A stretch of DNA of 49,792 nucleotides from Gemmataceae bacterium (GCA_022616435.1 JAKEET010000123.1:1-49792); one strand, 5' to 3'; shown: positions 33,508-42,051, numbered from the stretch's first letter. Numbers and translations are program-made. The notes: generated by a model from the letters alone, not told the origin.

Positions 33508-35517
33508 ATGAAGCTCACGAAGATCATGCCCGCGGTGCTCGCGTTGTCGGCGTTGGCCGGCTTCGCCGCCAGGGCCACGGCGTCGCACTGCGGCGCGTGC
33601 CGTTTTACCGCGGCGCCCGCCAGGTGCTGCCCGACCGTCAAGCCGCGTGTGTGCTATCAGACCGTGGTGGAAGAGCGCACCCGCATTTGCTACCGTCCCG
33701 TTTATTGCACGACGTTCAAGGAATGCAAGCACACGGTCTACGACAAGGTGACCGAGCAGTGCTACCGCGAGCACAAGTACACGGTGTCGCGGCCGGTGTG
33801 GGAATGCTACGACGTCGTCAAAGAATACAAGGTGATGCGTCCGGTTTACGAACAATGCTTCCGCGAGCACAAGTACACCACGTACCGCACGTGCCAGGAG
33901 CAATACCAGGAGCCGGTCCGCTGGACCACGTACCGCACCGAGTACCAGAACCACGTGCGCGAGTGCCGCTACACGGTGCAGCGGCCGGTCTGGCAGGAAT
34001 ACCAGGTGCCGGTCCACTACACCACGTATCGGCCGGTGTACGAGCAGCATGTCCGCGAATGCCGGTACACGACGTACCGCCAGCAGTGGCAGGAATACCA
34101 GGTGCCGGTCTACTGGACGACGCAGCACCCGGTGTACCAGCAGCACGTCCGCGAATGCCGCTACGTGGTGCAGAAGCCGGTGTGGCAGGAATACCAGGTG
34201 CCGGTGAAATGGACCACGTATCTTGCCGAGCACCAGAACCACGAGAAGCTCGTCCCGTATACGGTCTATCATCGCAGGGTCGAGCAGTACCAGGTTCCGG
34301 TGAAGTGGACGACGTGCCGGCCGGTCTACGAGCGGCACGAAGTCGATGTGCCGTGCGTGACCTATCGGACGGTGACCGAAGGGCGCGAGCGCGTGTGCAA
34401 GACCGTCAAGATGGAGCGCGTCTGCGAGGAAAGACAGATCAAGGTGCAGTGCGGCTCGTGGAAGACCGAGCAGCGCTACGTTCCGGGCAGGACGATCACC
34501 AAGCGCTGCCGGCAGCCGGGCAGTTGGGTCTTCGATCCGTGCACGTGCCGCTGCCGGTGGTGCCCGGGCGAGACCATCTGCTGCGAAGTGCAGTGCCCGG
34601 GCCGGTGGGTGTGCGAGAAGGTGTGGTGCCCGCGCGAGGAGGTCCGCACCGTGCAGTGCTGCAAGATGGTCCCCAGGGAACACTGCGAGGTGGTGAAGTA
34701 CAACGTGTGCCGCGTGGTGCAGGAGTGCACGACCAAGAAGCGCTGCTACACGACCTGCCGCATGGTGACCGAGGAGCACTGCAAGATGGTGACCCGCGAG
34801 CGCTGCGTGATGGTGCCCGAGCAGAAGTGCCGCAAGGTGTGCTGGACGACGTGCCGCATGGTTCCGCAGGAGCACTGCAAGATGGTGACCTGCCGGAAGT
34901 GCGTCATGGTCCCGCAGGAATGCGTGCGGCGGATCCCGTACACGACCTGCAAGATGGTGACCCAGCAGCACTGCAAGATGGTGACCAAGCGCAAGTGCGT
35001 CACGATTCCCGAAGAGAAGGTGCAGCGGATTCCGTACACCACCTGCAAGATGGTCCCGCAGCAGCACTGCAAGATGGTGACCTGCCGGAAGTGCGTCATG
35101 GTCCCGCAGGAGTGCGTCAAGCGGATCCCGTACACCACGTGCCGCGTCATCCCCGAGCATCATTGCAAGATGGTGACCAAGACGCGCTGCTTCACGGTGC
35201 CGGAGGAAAAGGTGTGCCGGATTCCGTACACCACGTGCCGCATGGAAGTGGAGACCCGGACCTGCGTGCAGAAGTGCAAGAAGTGCCGGATCGTGTGCGA
35301 GGAAAAGGTCTGCAAGGTGCCGTACACGAAGTGCACGCTCGTGCCCCGCGAGGTCGTCACGAAGGTGCCGGTGACGACGTGCAGGATGGAGCCGTACTGC
35401 CAGACCTACAAGGTGTGCCGCCGCGTGCCGGTGTGCGTGCCGCAGTGCGACGGCGTCTCGGCCCCGGTGCTCCGCTCGATCGCCACGCCCGAGGCTGAGA
35501 GTGAAACAAAAGATTAG
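33508..35517 (+). CDS. Cysteine-rich YTV-repeat cell-wall protein
   Basis: 669 residues, with GGAGGAG seven bases before ATG 33508. A signal peptide (MKLTKIMPAVLALSALAGFAARATA) is followed by repeats rich in Tyr, Thr, Val and Cys. The first half uses units like ECRYTVQRPVWQEYQVPV...TTYRPVYEQH (about 32 residues). The second uses RIPYTTCKMV-QQHCKMVTCRKCVMVPQE units (about 34 residues). A Cys-dense centre (PCTCRCRWCPG) joins them. These are the YTV repeats (PF07639) first described in Rhodopirellula baltica cell-wall proteins, where dense disulfides are thought to stiffen the proteinaceous wall. High expression is likely from the strong Shine-Dalgarno sequence and the strong terminator that follows. 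Confidence 0.9.
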   Translation: MKLTKIMPAVLALSALAGFAARATASHCGACRFTAAPARCCPTVKPRVCYQTVVEERTRICYRPVYCTTFKECKHTVYDKVTEQCYREHKYTVSRPVWECYDVVKEYKVMRPVYEQCFREHKYTTYRTCQEQYQEPVRWTTYRTEYQNHVRECRYTVQRPVWQEYQVPVHYTTYRPVYEQHVRECRYTTYRQQWQEYQVPVYWTTQHPVYQQHVRECRYVVQKPVWQEYQVPVKWTTYLAEHQNHEKLVPYTVYHRRVEQYQVPVKWTTCRPVYERHEVDVPCVTYRTVTEGRERVCKTVKMERVCEERQIKVQCGSWKTEQRYVPGRTITKRCRQPGSWVFDPCTCRCRWCPGETICCEVQCPGRWVCEKVWCPREEVRTVQCCKMVPREHCEVVKYNVCRVVQECTTKKRCYTTCRMVTEEHCKMVTRERCVMVPEQKCRKVCWTTCRMVPQEHCKMVTCRKCVMVPQECVRRIPYTTCKMVTQQHCKMVTKRKCVTIPEEKVQRIPYTTCKMVPQQHCKMVTCRKCVMVPQECVKRIPYTTCRVIPEHHCKMVTKTRCFTVPEEKVCRIPYTTCRMEVETRTCVQKCKKCRIVCEEKVCKVPYTKCTLVPREVVTKVPVTTCRMEPYCQTYKVCRRVPVCVPQCDGVSAPVLRSIATPEAESETKD

Positions 35518-35525
35518 GTGTGATT

Positions 35526-35558
35526 AGACTTCCGAAGTCTTGAAGGCTTCGGAAGTCT
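35526..35558. repeat. Inverted repeat after the YTV gene
   Basis: AGACTTCCGAAG (35526-35537) and CTTCGGAAGTCT (35547-35558) are a perfect 12-bp stem. The same word family appears at 26630-26659, indicating a dispersed REP-like element. Confidence 0.85.
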
Positions 35559-35587
35559 GGGTCGGGAGTTCCTCTCTCCCCCTTTCC

Positions 35588-35623
35588 AAGGCCCTGCCGA
35601 GCAACTCGGGCAGGGCCTTTTTT
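35588..35623 (+). terminator. Strong intrinsic terminator of the YTV gene
   Basis: AAGGCCCTGCCGAG (35588-35601) pairs with CTCGGGCAGGGCCTT (35605-35619) with one bulged base, and is followed directly by TTTTTT (35618-35623). This is the clearest intrinsic terminator in the window. Confidence 0.92.
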
Positions 35624-35697
35624 GTTGGTCGCCGTTCGGCGTTCGGCGTCAATCCCACTGTTCGCACGGCTGGCGTCGAGTTATCATGGACTCTCCC

Positions 35698-36444
35698 ATG
35701 ACCCCCGATCTCCACCAACAAATCGAACGCGCCGCGCGAATCATCGGCCGCGCCAAGAAGATCGCCGCCCTCACCGGCGCCGGCATCTCGGCCGAAAGCG
35801 GCGTGCCGACATTTCGCGGGGCCGGCGGCCTGTGGGAAGGTTATCGCGTCGAGGACGTCGCCACGCCCGCGGCCTTCGCGCGCGATCCGGCTCTCGTCTG
35901 GCGTTTCTACAACCTGCGCCGCGCCGGCCTCGCCGCGGTGCGGCCCAATCCCGGCCATCACGCCCTGGCGGCGCTGGAAGACCGGCTGGGGCAGGGCCGG
36001 TTCACGCTGATCACGCAGAACGTGGACGGCCTGCACCGCGCCGCCGGCAGCCGCCGCGTCCTCGAAATCCACGGCACGCTGCGCCGCGTCCGCTGCACCG
36101 GTTGCGCATGGACAGCCGACCGCGCGACCGAGGCCCTTCCCGATTTGCCGCGCTGCGGCGCGTGCCACGAGCTACTCCGTCCCGACGTCGTCTGGTTCAA
36201 CGAGCTGCTGCCGCCGGACACGTGGCAACAAGCCGAGGACGCCGCCCAGACGTGCGATTGCTTCCTCGTGATCGGCACCAGCGCCGTCGTCTACCCGGCG
36301 GCCGGCCTGGTCGAAAGCGCCCGCCTCAACGGCGCCGAGATCATCGAAGTGAACCTTACGGCCACGCGAGCGTCGTCCCAAGCGGATGTGACGTTGTTGG
36401 GTCCGTCCGGAAGCGTGCTGCCCGCGATAGTGCAGCGCCTGTAG
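35698..36444 (+). CDS. cobB: SIR2 family NAD-dependent protein deacylase
   Basis: About 248 residues from ATG 35698 (ATG 35686 is equally possible; neither has a clear ribosome-binding site). It uses NAD+ to remove acyl groups from lysines. Motifs: ALTGAGISAESGVPTFRG (NAD pocket), TQNVDGLH (catalytic His follows in LEIHG), the zinc site CTGC (133, 136) / CGAC (153, 156), then GTSAVVYPA. The segment FYNLRR provides the Tyr-x-x-Arg pair that marks SIRT5/CobB-type class III sirtuins preferring succinyl or malonyl groups. It lies downstream of the YTV terminator and 43 bp before folD. Confidence 0.9.
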   Translation: MTPDLHQQIERAARIIGRAKKIAALTGAGISAESGVPTFRGAGGLWEGYRVEDVATPAAFARDPALVWRFYNLRRAGLAAVRPNPGHHALAALEDRLGQGRFTLITQNVDGLHRAAGSRRVLEIHGTLRRVRCTGCAWTADRATEALPDLPRCGACHELLRPDVVWFNELLPPDTWQQAEDAAQTCDCFLVIGTSAVVYPAAGLVESARLNGAEIIEVNLTATRASSQADVTLLGPSGSVLPAIVQRL

Positions 36445-36454
36445 AATAGTCCGG

Positions 36455-36484
36455 GACACGAGGACGTTCGACACGAGGACGTTC
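36455..36484 (+). repeat. Tandem 15-bp duplication in the folD leader
   Basis: GACACGAGGACGTTC occurs twice, head to tail, ending three bases before the folD start. Each copy contains GAGGA, so the duplication yields two candidate ribosome-binding sites, one at 36474-36478. Confidence 0.85.
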
Positions 36485-36487
36485 GAC

Positions 36488-37357
36488 ATGGCGCAAATCC
36501 TGGACGGCAAGAAACTCGCCGAAACCATGCAGGCCGAGATCGCGGCCGACGTGGCTGCGCTGGTTCAGGAAACCGGCGTGCGTCCGGGGTTGGCGGCGGT
36601 GCTGGTCGGCGACAATCCGGCCAGCCAGGTCTACGTCCGCAACAAACGCAAGGCCTGCGACAAAGCGGGGATGGCAAGCTGGCTCCATCAACTTCCCAAG
36701 GAAACGACGCAGGCGGAGCTGCTCGCCCTGGTGGCGCGGCTCAACGCCGACCCGCAAGTTCACGGCATCCTCGTGCAACTGCCGCTGCCCAGGCAGATCG
36801 ACGAATCCGCCGTCATCCGGGCCGTCGCGCCGCTCAAGGACGTGGACGGCTTCGGTCCCGAGAACCTGGGCCTCTTGACTGCCGGCACGCCGCGCTACGT
36901 CGCGGGCACGCCGCTGGGAGTGCAGCAAATCCTCATCCGCCACAACATCCCGGTCGAGGGCCGGCACGTCGTCATCGTCGGCCGCAGCAACATCGTCGGC
37001 AAGCCGCTGGCGTTGCTTTTGATGCAGAAGGCGGCGGGGGCCAACGCGACCGTGACGGTCTGCCACAGCCGCAGCCGCGACATCGCGGCCCTGACCCGCC
37101 AGGCCGACATCGTCGTCATGGCGATCGGCCAGGCTCATTTCCTCAAAGCCGACATGGTCCGGCCGGGCGCGGTCGTCATCGATGTCGGCACCAACCGCAT
37201 GCCGGACGGCAAACTGACGGGAGACGTTGATTTTCAAGGGGTCGAAGCGATTGCGTCGGCCATCACGCCGGTGCCGGGCGGCGTCGGTCCGATGACCATC
37301 ACCATGCTGCTCCACAATACGATGCAGGCAGCAAGGCTCCAGACCGGCGGGACGTAG
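36488..37357 (+). CDS. folD: Bifunctional methylene-THF dehydrogenase / methenyl-THF cyclohydrolase
   Basis: 289 residues, the usual FolD length. It interconverts 5,10-methylene-THF, methenyl-THF and 10-formyl-THF in one-carbon metabolism. Motifs: VGDNPASQVYVRNKRKACDKAG with the catalytic Lys, HGILVQLPLP (first signature), KDVDGFGPENLG, the nucleotide-binding VIVGRSNIVGKPLALLL, and the C-terminal signature PVPGGVGPMTITMLLHNT. The start follows a duplicated leader element. It is adjacent to the sirtuin on the same strand but without obvious functional linkage. Confidence 0.95.
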   Translation: MAQILDGKKLAETMQAEIAADVAALVQETGVRPGLAAVLVGDNPASQVYVRNKRKACDKAGMASWLHQLPKETTQAELLALVARLNADPQVHGILVQLPLPRQIDESAVIRAVAPLKDVDGFGPENLGLLTAGTPRYVAGTPLGVQQILIRHNIPVEGRHVVIVGRSNIVGKPLALLLMQKAAGANATVTVCHSRSRDIAALTRQADIVVMAIGQAHFLKADMVRPGAVVIDVGTNRMPDGKLTGDVDFQGVEAIASAITPVPGGVGPMTITMLLHNTMQAARLQTGGT

Positions 37358-37363
37358 GGTCGC

Positions 37364-37403
37364 CTTTCGCTCCGCGAAAGGGCGCGCTTTCGCGGAGCGA
37401 AAG
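37364..37403. terminator. Hairpin between the convergent folD and amine-oxidase-like genes
   Basis: CTTTCGCTCCGCGAAAG (37364-37380) and CTTTCGCGGAGCGAAAG (37387-37403) are exact reverse complements with a six-base loop. It lies between convergent genes and could end transcription in both directions, though there is no long T-tract. Confidence 0.65.
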
Positions 37404-37418
37404 CCGACATGGTTCAAC

Positions 37419-38771
37419 TCACCTCACATACAGCGGCGTGCTGTCGAACAAGTTGACCGGCCGCAACGTGAATCCCGTCCAGCTCGTGATGGCCGCGCCT
37501 TGCGACGCGGAGACGCCGTCGATGCCGTAGTCCTCGCCGCGCGGAATGTGGACGCCGGCCGTCGCGTGCCACACGGTGACGGGCCAGCCGTCGAGCGACT
37601 GCCGGCGGCTGGTGTACATCGGCACGTTGCGGAACAGGGGCTGGTTGGTGCGCCGCCGCGTCACCCAGTATTCGTGGTTGGCGAAGGCATAGCGCTCCGG
37701 GAAGTTGCGCGCCGTCCCGGTGCGCAGCGGAATCACGTCATAGCCGGTGTATTGCGGGTTCTTGCTGCGGTTCTTGCGGACCGTGCTTTGCACGCGCAGG
37801 GTCGTGAACTCCTCCGCCTTCCAATCCGCGAAGCCTTCGCTCGCCACGCCCTCCCCGTCAGGATTGAAGGGGGCAACGTCGATCCTGAACTTGCCGTCGG
37901 GCACGCGCGACTGGGGCACGCGGCGGACCAGCTTGACTTCGTTCATCTTGGCGCCCCCGACCGGCCCGACCCCCTCGCCGCCGCCCTCTTCGCACAGCTC
38001 CGGGTCCCAGCGCCAGCAGCCGACGTGAAGATGCACGTCGCGGCCGTCCTTCTGCTTCGAGAAGAAGTTGTGGGCGCTGGCGCCCAGGCGGCAGGAGACG
38101 ACACCGTCGTCGGTAAAGGCGTACTCGAGGATGTACCGGTAATTGCCGCCGTCGAACAGCGCGGTCAGCAGCATCTTTTCGCCGCGGCGCGTCTTGTTGC
38201 TGCCATTGATCCAGCGCAGGCCGTCGTCGTGCACTTCCTTCATCACCTTCCCCTTCATGCGCGGGTCAGCCGAGTCCAGGATTTCCCCGACCGCGACGCA
38301 CGTCGGCCCCAGATACTCCGGCTTGGCGGGGATGAGGCGAAAGGCATGGTCGGCCACGTCCAGAAATACCGGCCTCAGGTGATCGTAAGGGACGAAAATC
38401 TCACCGACTTCGAGGTTGCGCAGCACCGTGAACCAGCGGACGCCGCCCTGATGGTCCTTGAACATGAACTTCGCCGAGCGGATGACCAGCACGCTCGACG
38501 GTTTCATGCTCTTCTTGCCCGTGCCGTTGTCGGGATTGGTGATGTCCCATTCGATCTCCCAGGCGGTGTCGCTCTTGGTGAGGTCGGATGGATCGGCCTT
38601 CGCGGCCGGAAATCCCTGGCGGACGACATTGAGCGCGCGACGCGTGGTCGGCCTCGTCAGGCCCTCGGCTGGGGCGCCCTCGGCTGGCGCTGCTGGCTGC
38701 TGCGCGAAGGCCGAGTGTGCGGCGCAAACTGCCACGCCAACCAACCACGTGCGAATGACAACGAGGCGCAT
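37419..38771 (-). CDS. Compact copper amine oxidase homologue, exported
   Basis: 450 residues. Signal peptide MRLVVIRTWLVGVAVCAAHSAFAQ. It corresponds to the catalytic beta-sandwich of copper amine oxidases without the N-terminal D2/D3 domains (family usually 640-760). Motifs in family order: GEIFVPYDHL and FLDVAD, where the catalytic base is expected; GGNYRYILEYAFTDDG, matching the cofactor motif N-Y-[DE]-[YN] with Tyr211 as the potential topaquinone precursor but Arg instead of Asp/Glu after it; VHLHVGCWRWDP with H247 and H249; and ATAGVHIPRGEDYG with H408. These three His are the expected copper ligands. It probably acts in the periplasm on an amine of unknown identity, if the cofactor forms. 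Confidence 0.72.
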   Translation of the reverse strand: MRLVVIRTWLVGVAVCAAHSAFAQQPAAPAEGAPAEGLTRPTTRRALNVVRQGFPAAKADPSDLTKSDTAWEIEWDITNPDNGTGKKSMKPSSVLVIRSAKFMFKDHQGGVRWFTVLRNLEVGEIFVPYDHLRPVFLDVADHAFRLIPAKPEYLGPTCVAVGEILDSADPRMKGKVMKEVHDDGLRWINGSNKTRRGEKMLLTALFDGGNYRYILEYAFTDDGVVSCRLGASAHNFFSKQKDGRDVHLHVGCWRWDPELCEEGGGEGVGPVGGAKMNEVKLVRRVPQSRVPDGKFRIDVAPFNPDGEGVASEGFADWKAEEFTTLRVQSTVRKNRSKNPQYTGYDVIPLRTGTARNFPERYAFANHEYWVTRRRTNQPLFRNVPMYTSRRQSLDGWPVTVWHATAGVHIPRGEDYGIDGVSASQGAAITSWTGFTLRPVNLFDSTPLYVR

Positions 38772-39057
38772 CGCCGATTCTCCTTGGGATGAAATGAACG
38801 ACAGTATATCCTAACCTAGAAGATGAGTGGTGAATAGTGGTCAGATCTGGACGATGCGGGTCGCGGCTGCGCGACGTGGACGCCGAGGCAGGCGCCCCGA
38901 AAACACTGGAGAACCCCAGGGCGATTCGCTAATCTGTGGACGTTTCCGCTACAATGTATCGTCGTATCGTCGGCGCCCAAGCCCCAGGATGAGCGCAGCG
39001 ATTCCTGGGGGTAGCAGCGGTAAGCAGCCTCACAGACTCCCCACGGAATCGCCAGCA

Positions 39058-40794
39058 ATGCCTTACATCGGGATCGATTTCGGCACCAGCAATTCGGTCG
39101 TCGCGAACTTTCAATACGGCCAGGCGGAAGTGCTCCCCAACCGCGAGGGCCAGAAGTGGACCCCGTCGGTCGTCACCCTGCGGCGCGACGGCACTCTCGC
39201 CTTTGGCCAGGAAGCCAAGGAGAACTTCGACGAGCAGCGTTCGATCCGCTCGATCAAGCGCATCCTCGGCACGCCGGAGCGCGTGCCGCTCGTCGGCCAG
39301 CAACTGCGCACCGAGCAGATCGCGACGATGCTGTTCAGCATGCTCAAGAAGGACGCCGAGAAGGCCCTCGGCGAGACGTTCACCAAGTGCGTCGTCACCA
39401 TTCCCGCGAACTCGAAGGGCCTGGCCCGCCACGCGACCAAGCTGTGCGCCGGCGCCGCGGGGATGCAGGTGTTGACCCTGATCAACGAGCCGACCGCCGC
39501 CGCCATCTGCTACGGCCTCAACGCCCAGCAGGATCAAACGGTGCTGGTCTACGACTTCGGCGGCGGCACGCTCGACGTCACCATCCTCCGCATCCATCAC
39601 GGCATCTTCGAGGAGATTTCGTCCAAAGGGGTTGGCAAGCTGGGCGGCGACGACCTCGACGCCGCCCTCGGCAACGTCATCGCCAAACGCTTCCTCGACA
39701 AGACCGGCTACGACATCCTCAACTCGCCGTACCGCACCCAATTCATGCTGGCCGTCGAAAAAGCCAAGATCGAGCTCTCCACGCAATCCACCACCGTGGT
39801 CCGCAAGGCCGAACTGGTGCCGGAGCGCCACCTCAGCCTGGAGGAGGAGATCGATCGCCAGTCGTTCGAGAAGGAGATCATGCCGCTGGTGGTCAAGTCG
39901 GGCACGGCCCTCGACGAAGCGATGAGCCTGAAAGGGCTGAAGCCGAAGGACATCGACAAGATCTTGCTCGTCGGCGGCACCAGCAAGATCCCGCTCATCA
40001 AGCGGTTCGTCAGCGAGAAGCTGGCCGGCAAGGACCCCGAGCCGTTCGACAAGGTCGATCCGATGACGTGCGTGGCCCAGGGGGCCGCCATCGTCTCCGC
40101 GATCTTGCAAGGCGCCCCGGGTCTCGACAACTGCGCCTACTCGGTCAAGCTCGAGCATTCGCTGTGCGCCAACCCGATCAACGAACGCCGGCAGATGTAC
40201 CTCGACCCGATCGTCAAGCGCGGCGTCGACATCCCGTGCTCGTTCACGAAGACCTATCACCCGGTGGCCGACCCGGCCGAGCGCGTCGTGATCAGCGTGT
40301 ACGAGGGGGACATCTACGACGATCCGCACCATCAGGACAACGTCAAGCTGGCCGAGATCCCGTGGGAGTTCAACCCGCCGCGGCAGCAGAAGGACGGGGC
40401 TCTCGAAGTCGCCTTCGAGTACGGCGACGACGGCATCCTCACGGTGCAGATTCACGACCTGCACAACGGCCAGCGCCGGCGTTTCGCGATCCAGCAGACC
40501 GGCCCCGACCAACTCGACGCCGGCCAGATCATGAAGATGAAGCGGATCAACGAAGACCTGATGAAGCGGAACGAGGACCTGGAAGCCTCGCCGGAATACC
40601 GCGACGCCCTCGATCTGCTCAAGAAGACCGAGCAAGACGTGATCCCGAAGCTCGAGGACCCGGCCGACAAGCGCGACCTGGAAGAGCTGTGCAAGCAAGT
40701 CCGCGAAGCGATGTCGTCCGGCGACAAGAAGAAGATCGAAGAGGCGGGGTCGGCGTTGAATGACCGGCTGTTGAATTACGCGTATTTGCTGTAG
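39058..40794 (+). CDS. Hsp70/DnaK-family protein, short form
   Basis: 578 residues from ATG 39058. The ATPase domain is complete: GIDFGTSNSVV (phosphate 1), INEPTAAAICYGL, VYDFGGGTLDVTIL (phosphate 2) and ILLVGGTSKIPLIKRFV (adenosine). The substrate-binding part is short and atypical: no DnaK-like lid with an EEVD-type or Gly-rich tail, but YDDPHHQDNVKLAEIPWEF and a helical C-terminus. It is therefore not the housekeeping DnaK but one of the extra Hsp70s common in planctomycetes. The next gene, a zinc-ribbon membrane protein 188 bp downstream, may be its membrane partner. Upstream DNA from 38830 is open but not protein-like. Confidence 0.88.
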   Translation: MPYIGIDFGTSNSVVANFQYGQAEVLPNREGQKWTPSVVTLRRDGTLAFGQEAKENFDEQRSIRSIKRILGTPERVPLVGQQLRTEQIATMLFSMLKKDAEKALGETFTKCVVTIPANSKGLARHATKLCAGAAGMQVLTLINEPTAAAICYGLNAQQDQTVLVYDFGGGTLDVTILRIHHGIFEEISSKGVGKLGGDDLDAALGNVIAKRFLDKTGYDILNSPYRTQFMLAVEKAKIELSTQSTTVVRKAELVPERHLSLEEEIDRQSFEKEIMPLVVKSGTALDEAMSLKGLKPKDIDKILLVGGTSKIPLIKRFVSEKLAGKDPEPFDKVDPMTCVAQGAAIVSAILQGAPGLDNCAYSVKLEHSLCANPINERRQMYLDPIVKRGVDIPCSFTKTYHPVADPAERVVISVYEGDIYDDPHHQDNVKLAEIPWEFNPPRQQKDGALEVAFEYGDDGILTVQIHDLHNGQRRRFAIQQTGPDQLDAGQIMKMKRINEDLMKRNEDLEASPEYRDALDLLKKTEQDVIPKLEDPADKRDLEELCKQVREAMSSGDKKKIEEAGSALNDRLLNYAYLL

Positions 40795-40810
40795 GCATCA
40801 GAAAGAGTCG

Positions 40811-40958
40811 GAACCACAGAGACAGAGGCACAGAGAAATCACGGAGCATTGGCCACAGATCGACACAGATGAAACGCAGGTACGTGTCGAGCGTGTTCGC
40901 CGGTCCCAATCTGTGTTCGAGTGTTTGTCTTCTCTGTGTCTCTGTGCCTCTGTGGTTC
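40811..40958. repeat. CACAGAG-rich inverted repeat words between the Hsp70 and zinc-ribbon genes
   Basis: GAACCACAGAGACAGAGGCA at 40811-40830, continuing CAGAGA, is answered on the opposite strand by the sequence at 40931-40958 (ending CCTCTGTGGTTC). Between them is a second word (CACAGATCGACACAGATGAA). The same 'CACAGAG' words recur in intergenic DNA of many environmental genomes; here they form a long-range stem around about 95 bp. Confidence 0.6.
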
Positions 40959-40981
40959 AATTCTTCCTCACCGAGGTGACC

Positions 40982-41503
40982 ATGCCGCAATGCCCTCAAT
41001 GCTCCAAGCCGTTGCGCGACCTGGTGCGGCGCTGCCCGACGTGTCAGGCCGATCTGGATTTGCTCGTCGATTATGTGAGCCACCTGAACGGCGGCCTGGA
41101 GCGGGCCGAGAACTTGACGCGCGCCGGCGAACTGGGTCAGGCGTTCTGGGCGTACATGGAGGTGCTTGAAGTCGATCCCGACAACAGCCCGGCGAAGAGG
41201 CAAGTCAGCCAGGTGATCACGGCGGTGCGGCAGTTCGACCAGATGAACCAGGGCCGGCGCTGGCTGGCCGAGGTTCGCCACGGTCCGCCGAGCAAGTCGC
41301 CGTTTGCCGCGCTGCCGCCTTGGGCCTGGGCGGCGATCGCGGCCGGACTGGTGGTGGCCGCGTTCGCGCTCGGCTACGCGGCGGGTTTCTACGCGCCGAC
41401 GGAGACGCCCAGCGACGATCGGCAGGAGCTCAACCGCCCGGACAACCAGATGGGCCTGCCTCCGCCGAAGATGAAGGAACTGCCGCCGCCGGAGCCGGAT
41501 TAG
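40982..41503 (+). CDS. Zinc-ribbon, single-helix membrane protein
   Basis: 173 residues. The N-terminal zinc ribbon is CPQCSKPLRDLVRRCPTC (C4, C7, C18, C21). Residues ~30-85 form a helical TPR-like repeat (ERAENLTRAGELGQAFWAYMEVLEVDPDNSPAKRQV). A membrane helix follows (WAWAAIAAGLVVAAFALGYAAGF), then a Pro/Glu-rich tail. The combination of zinc ribbon and TPR-like unit beside an Hsp70 gene suggests a membrane-anchored co-chaperone or adaptor; this is inferred from position only. Confidence 0.7.
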   Translation: MPQCPQCSKPLRDLVRRCPTCQADLDLLVDYVSHLNGGLERAENLTRAGELGQAFWAYMEVLEVDPDNSPAKRQVSQVITAVRQFDQMNQGRRWLAEVRHGPPSKSPFAALPPWAWAAIAAGLVVAAFALGYAAGFYAPTETPSDDRQELNRPDNQMGLPPPKMKELPPPEPD

Positions 41504-41862
41504 CAAGCGATCGCTCGCCACGGTCGCCGGCTGATGTTTGCGTTGTCACGCTTTCACACGCGCTTCGTGCGCAGCCGCGCGAGTGCTGGGGGCGAACCTT
41601 CAGAGAATGGCGGGATAAGCGAGCGCGAAACGGCAAGCCACACGCGGTGTGTCACGTCGCTGGCGGAGTGTGCGCCGCGGTGGTCGTCATTTCCCTATGC
41701 GACCCGCGCGCCAAAGCTGCAGAAGCGCCGCTTTTTTTTGACATGCCGATTTGACTCGCGGCCTAACGCAATCTACGTTTCTTTTGTCAGCGGTGAAGGG
41801 TGCTCGCGATTAGCGGTTAATGTATCCCCCGCGAAATCGAAACCACTCACGAGTAACCTTAG
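41504..41862. other. Long leader/intergenic region upstream of the pilus riboswitch
   Basis: About 360 bp with no gene I can support. Its right half (41730-41860) is noticeably AT-richer, with a T-run at about 41731-41738 and TTAGCGGTTAATGTATCC. This is the likely promoter zone for the riboswitch-pilin transcript. A frame crossing it (41534-41899) runs into the riboswitch and is not convincing. Confidence 0.5.
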
Positions 41863-41955
41863 CATCCTCGACAAAGGCAAAACCGTCGTAAGGCGGTGAC
41901 GCAAAGCTATGGGCCCAGGACGCGTGTCCGGGGTCGCCAGGCCGCCGAAAGGATG
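41863..41955 (+). promoter_or_regulatory. Cyclic-di-GMP-I (GEMM) riboswitch
   Basis: The conserved core is present in order: AAAGGCAAAACC, a stem ACCGTC / GGCGGT closed by a GTAA (GNRA) tetraloop at 41888-41891, GGTGACGCAAAGC then TATGGGCC (a tetraloop-receptor-like segment), a second stem ending in GGAC-GCGT-GTCC, and GCCAGGCCGCCGA. CATCC (41863-41867) and GGATG (41951-41955) close the outer stem P1. The guanine preceding GCAAA at the ligand position favours c-di-GMP over cGAMP. It lies 97 bp before the first Flp pilin ATG, so it should control the pilin transcript. GTCCC/GGGAC and CCTCG/CGAGG stems in the 41990-42036 stretch could form the expression platform. Confidence 0.85.
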
Positions 41956-42051
41956 ATTGGTGTGCGCTCGGCTCGCCATCATCAACTCCCCTCGCATTAC
42001 CATCGAGGAAAGGTCGGCTCCCGTCCCTTGGGGACCCAGGAAAGGACAGAG

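Noticed and set aside
41534..41899. Possible 121-residue protein upstream of the pilins
   Set aside because: It ends inside the conserved riboswitch core, has no ribosome-binding site and no protein-like pattern.
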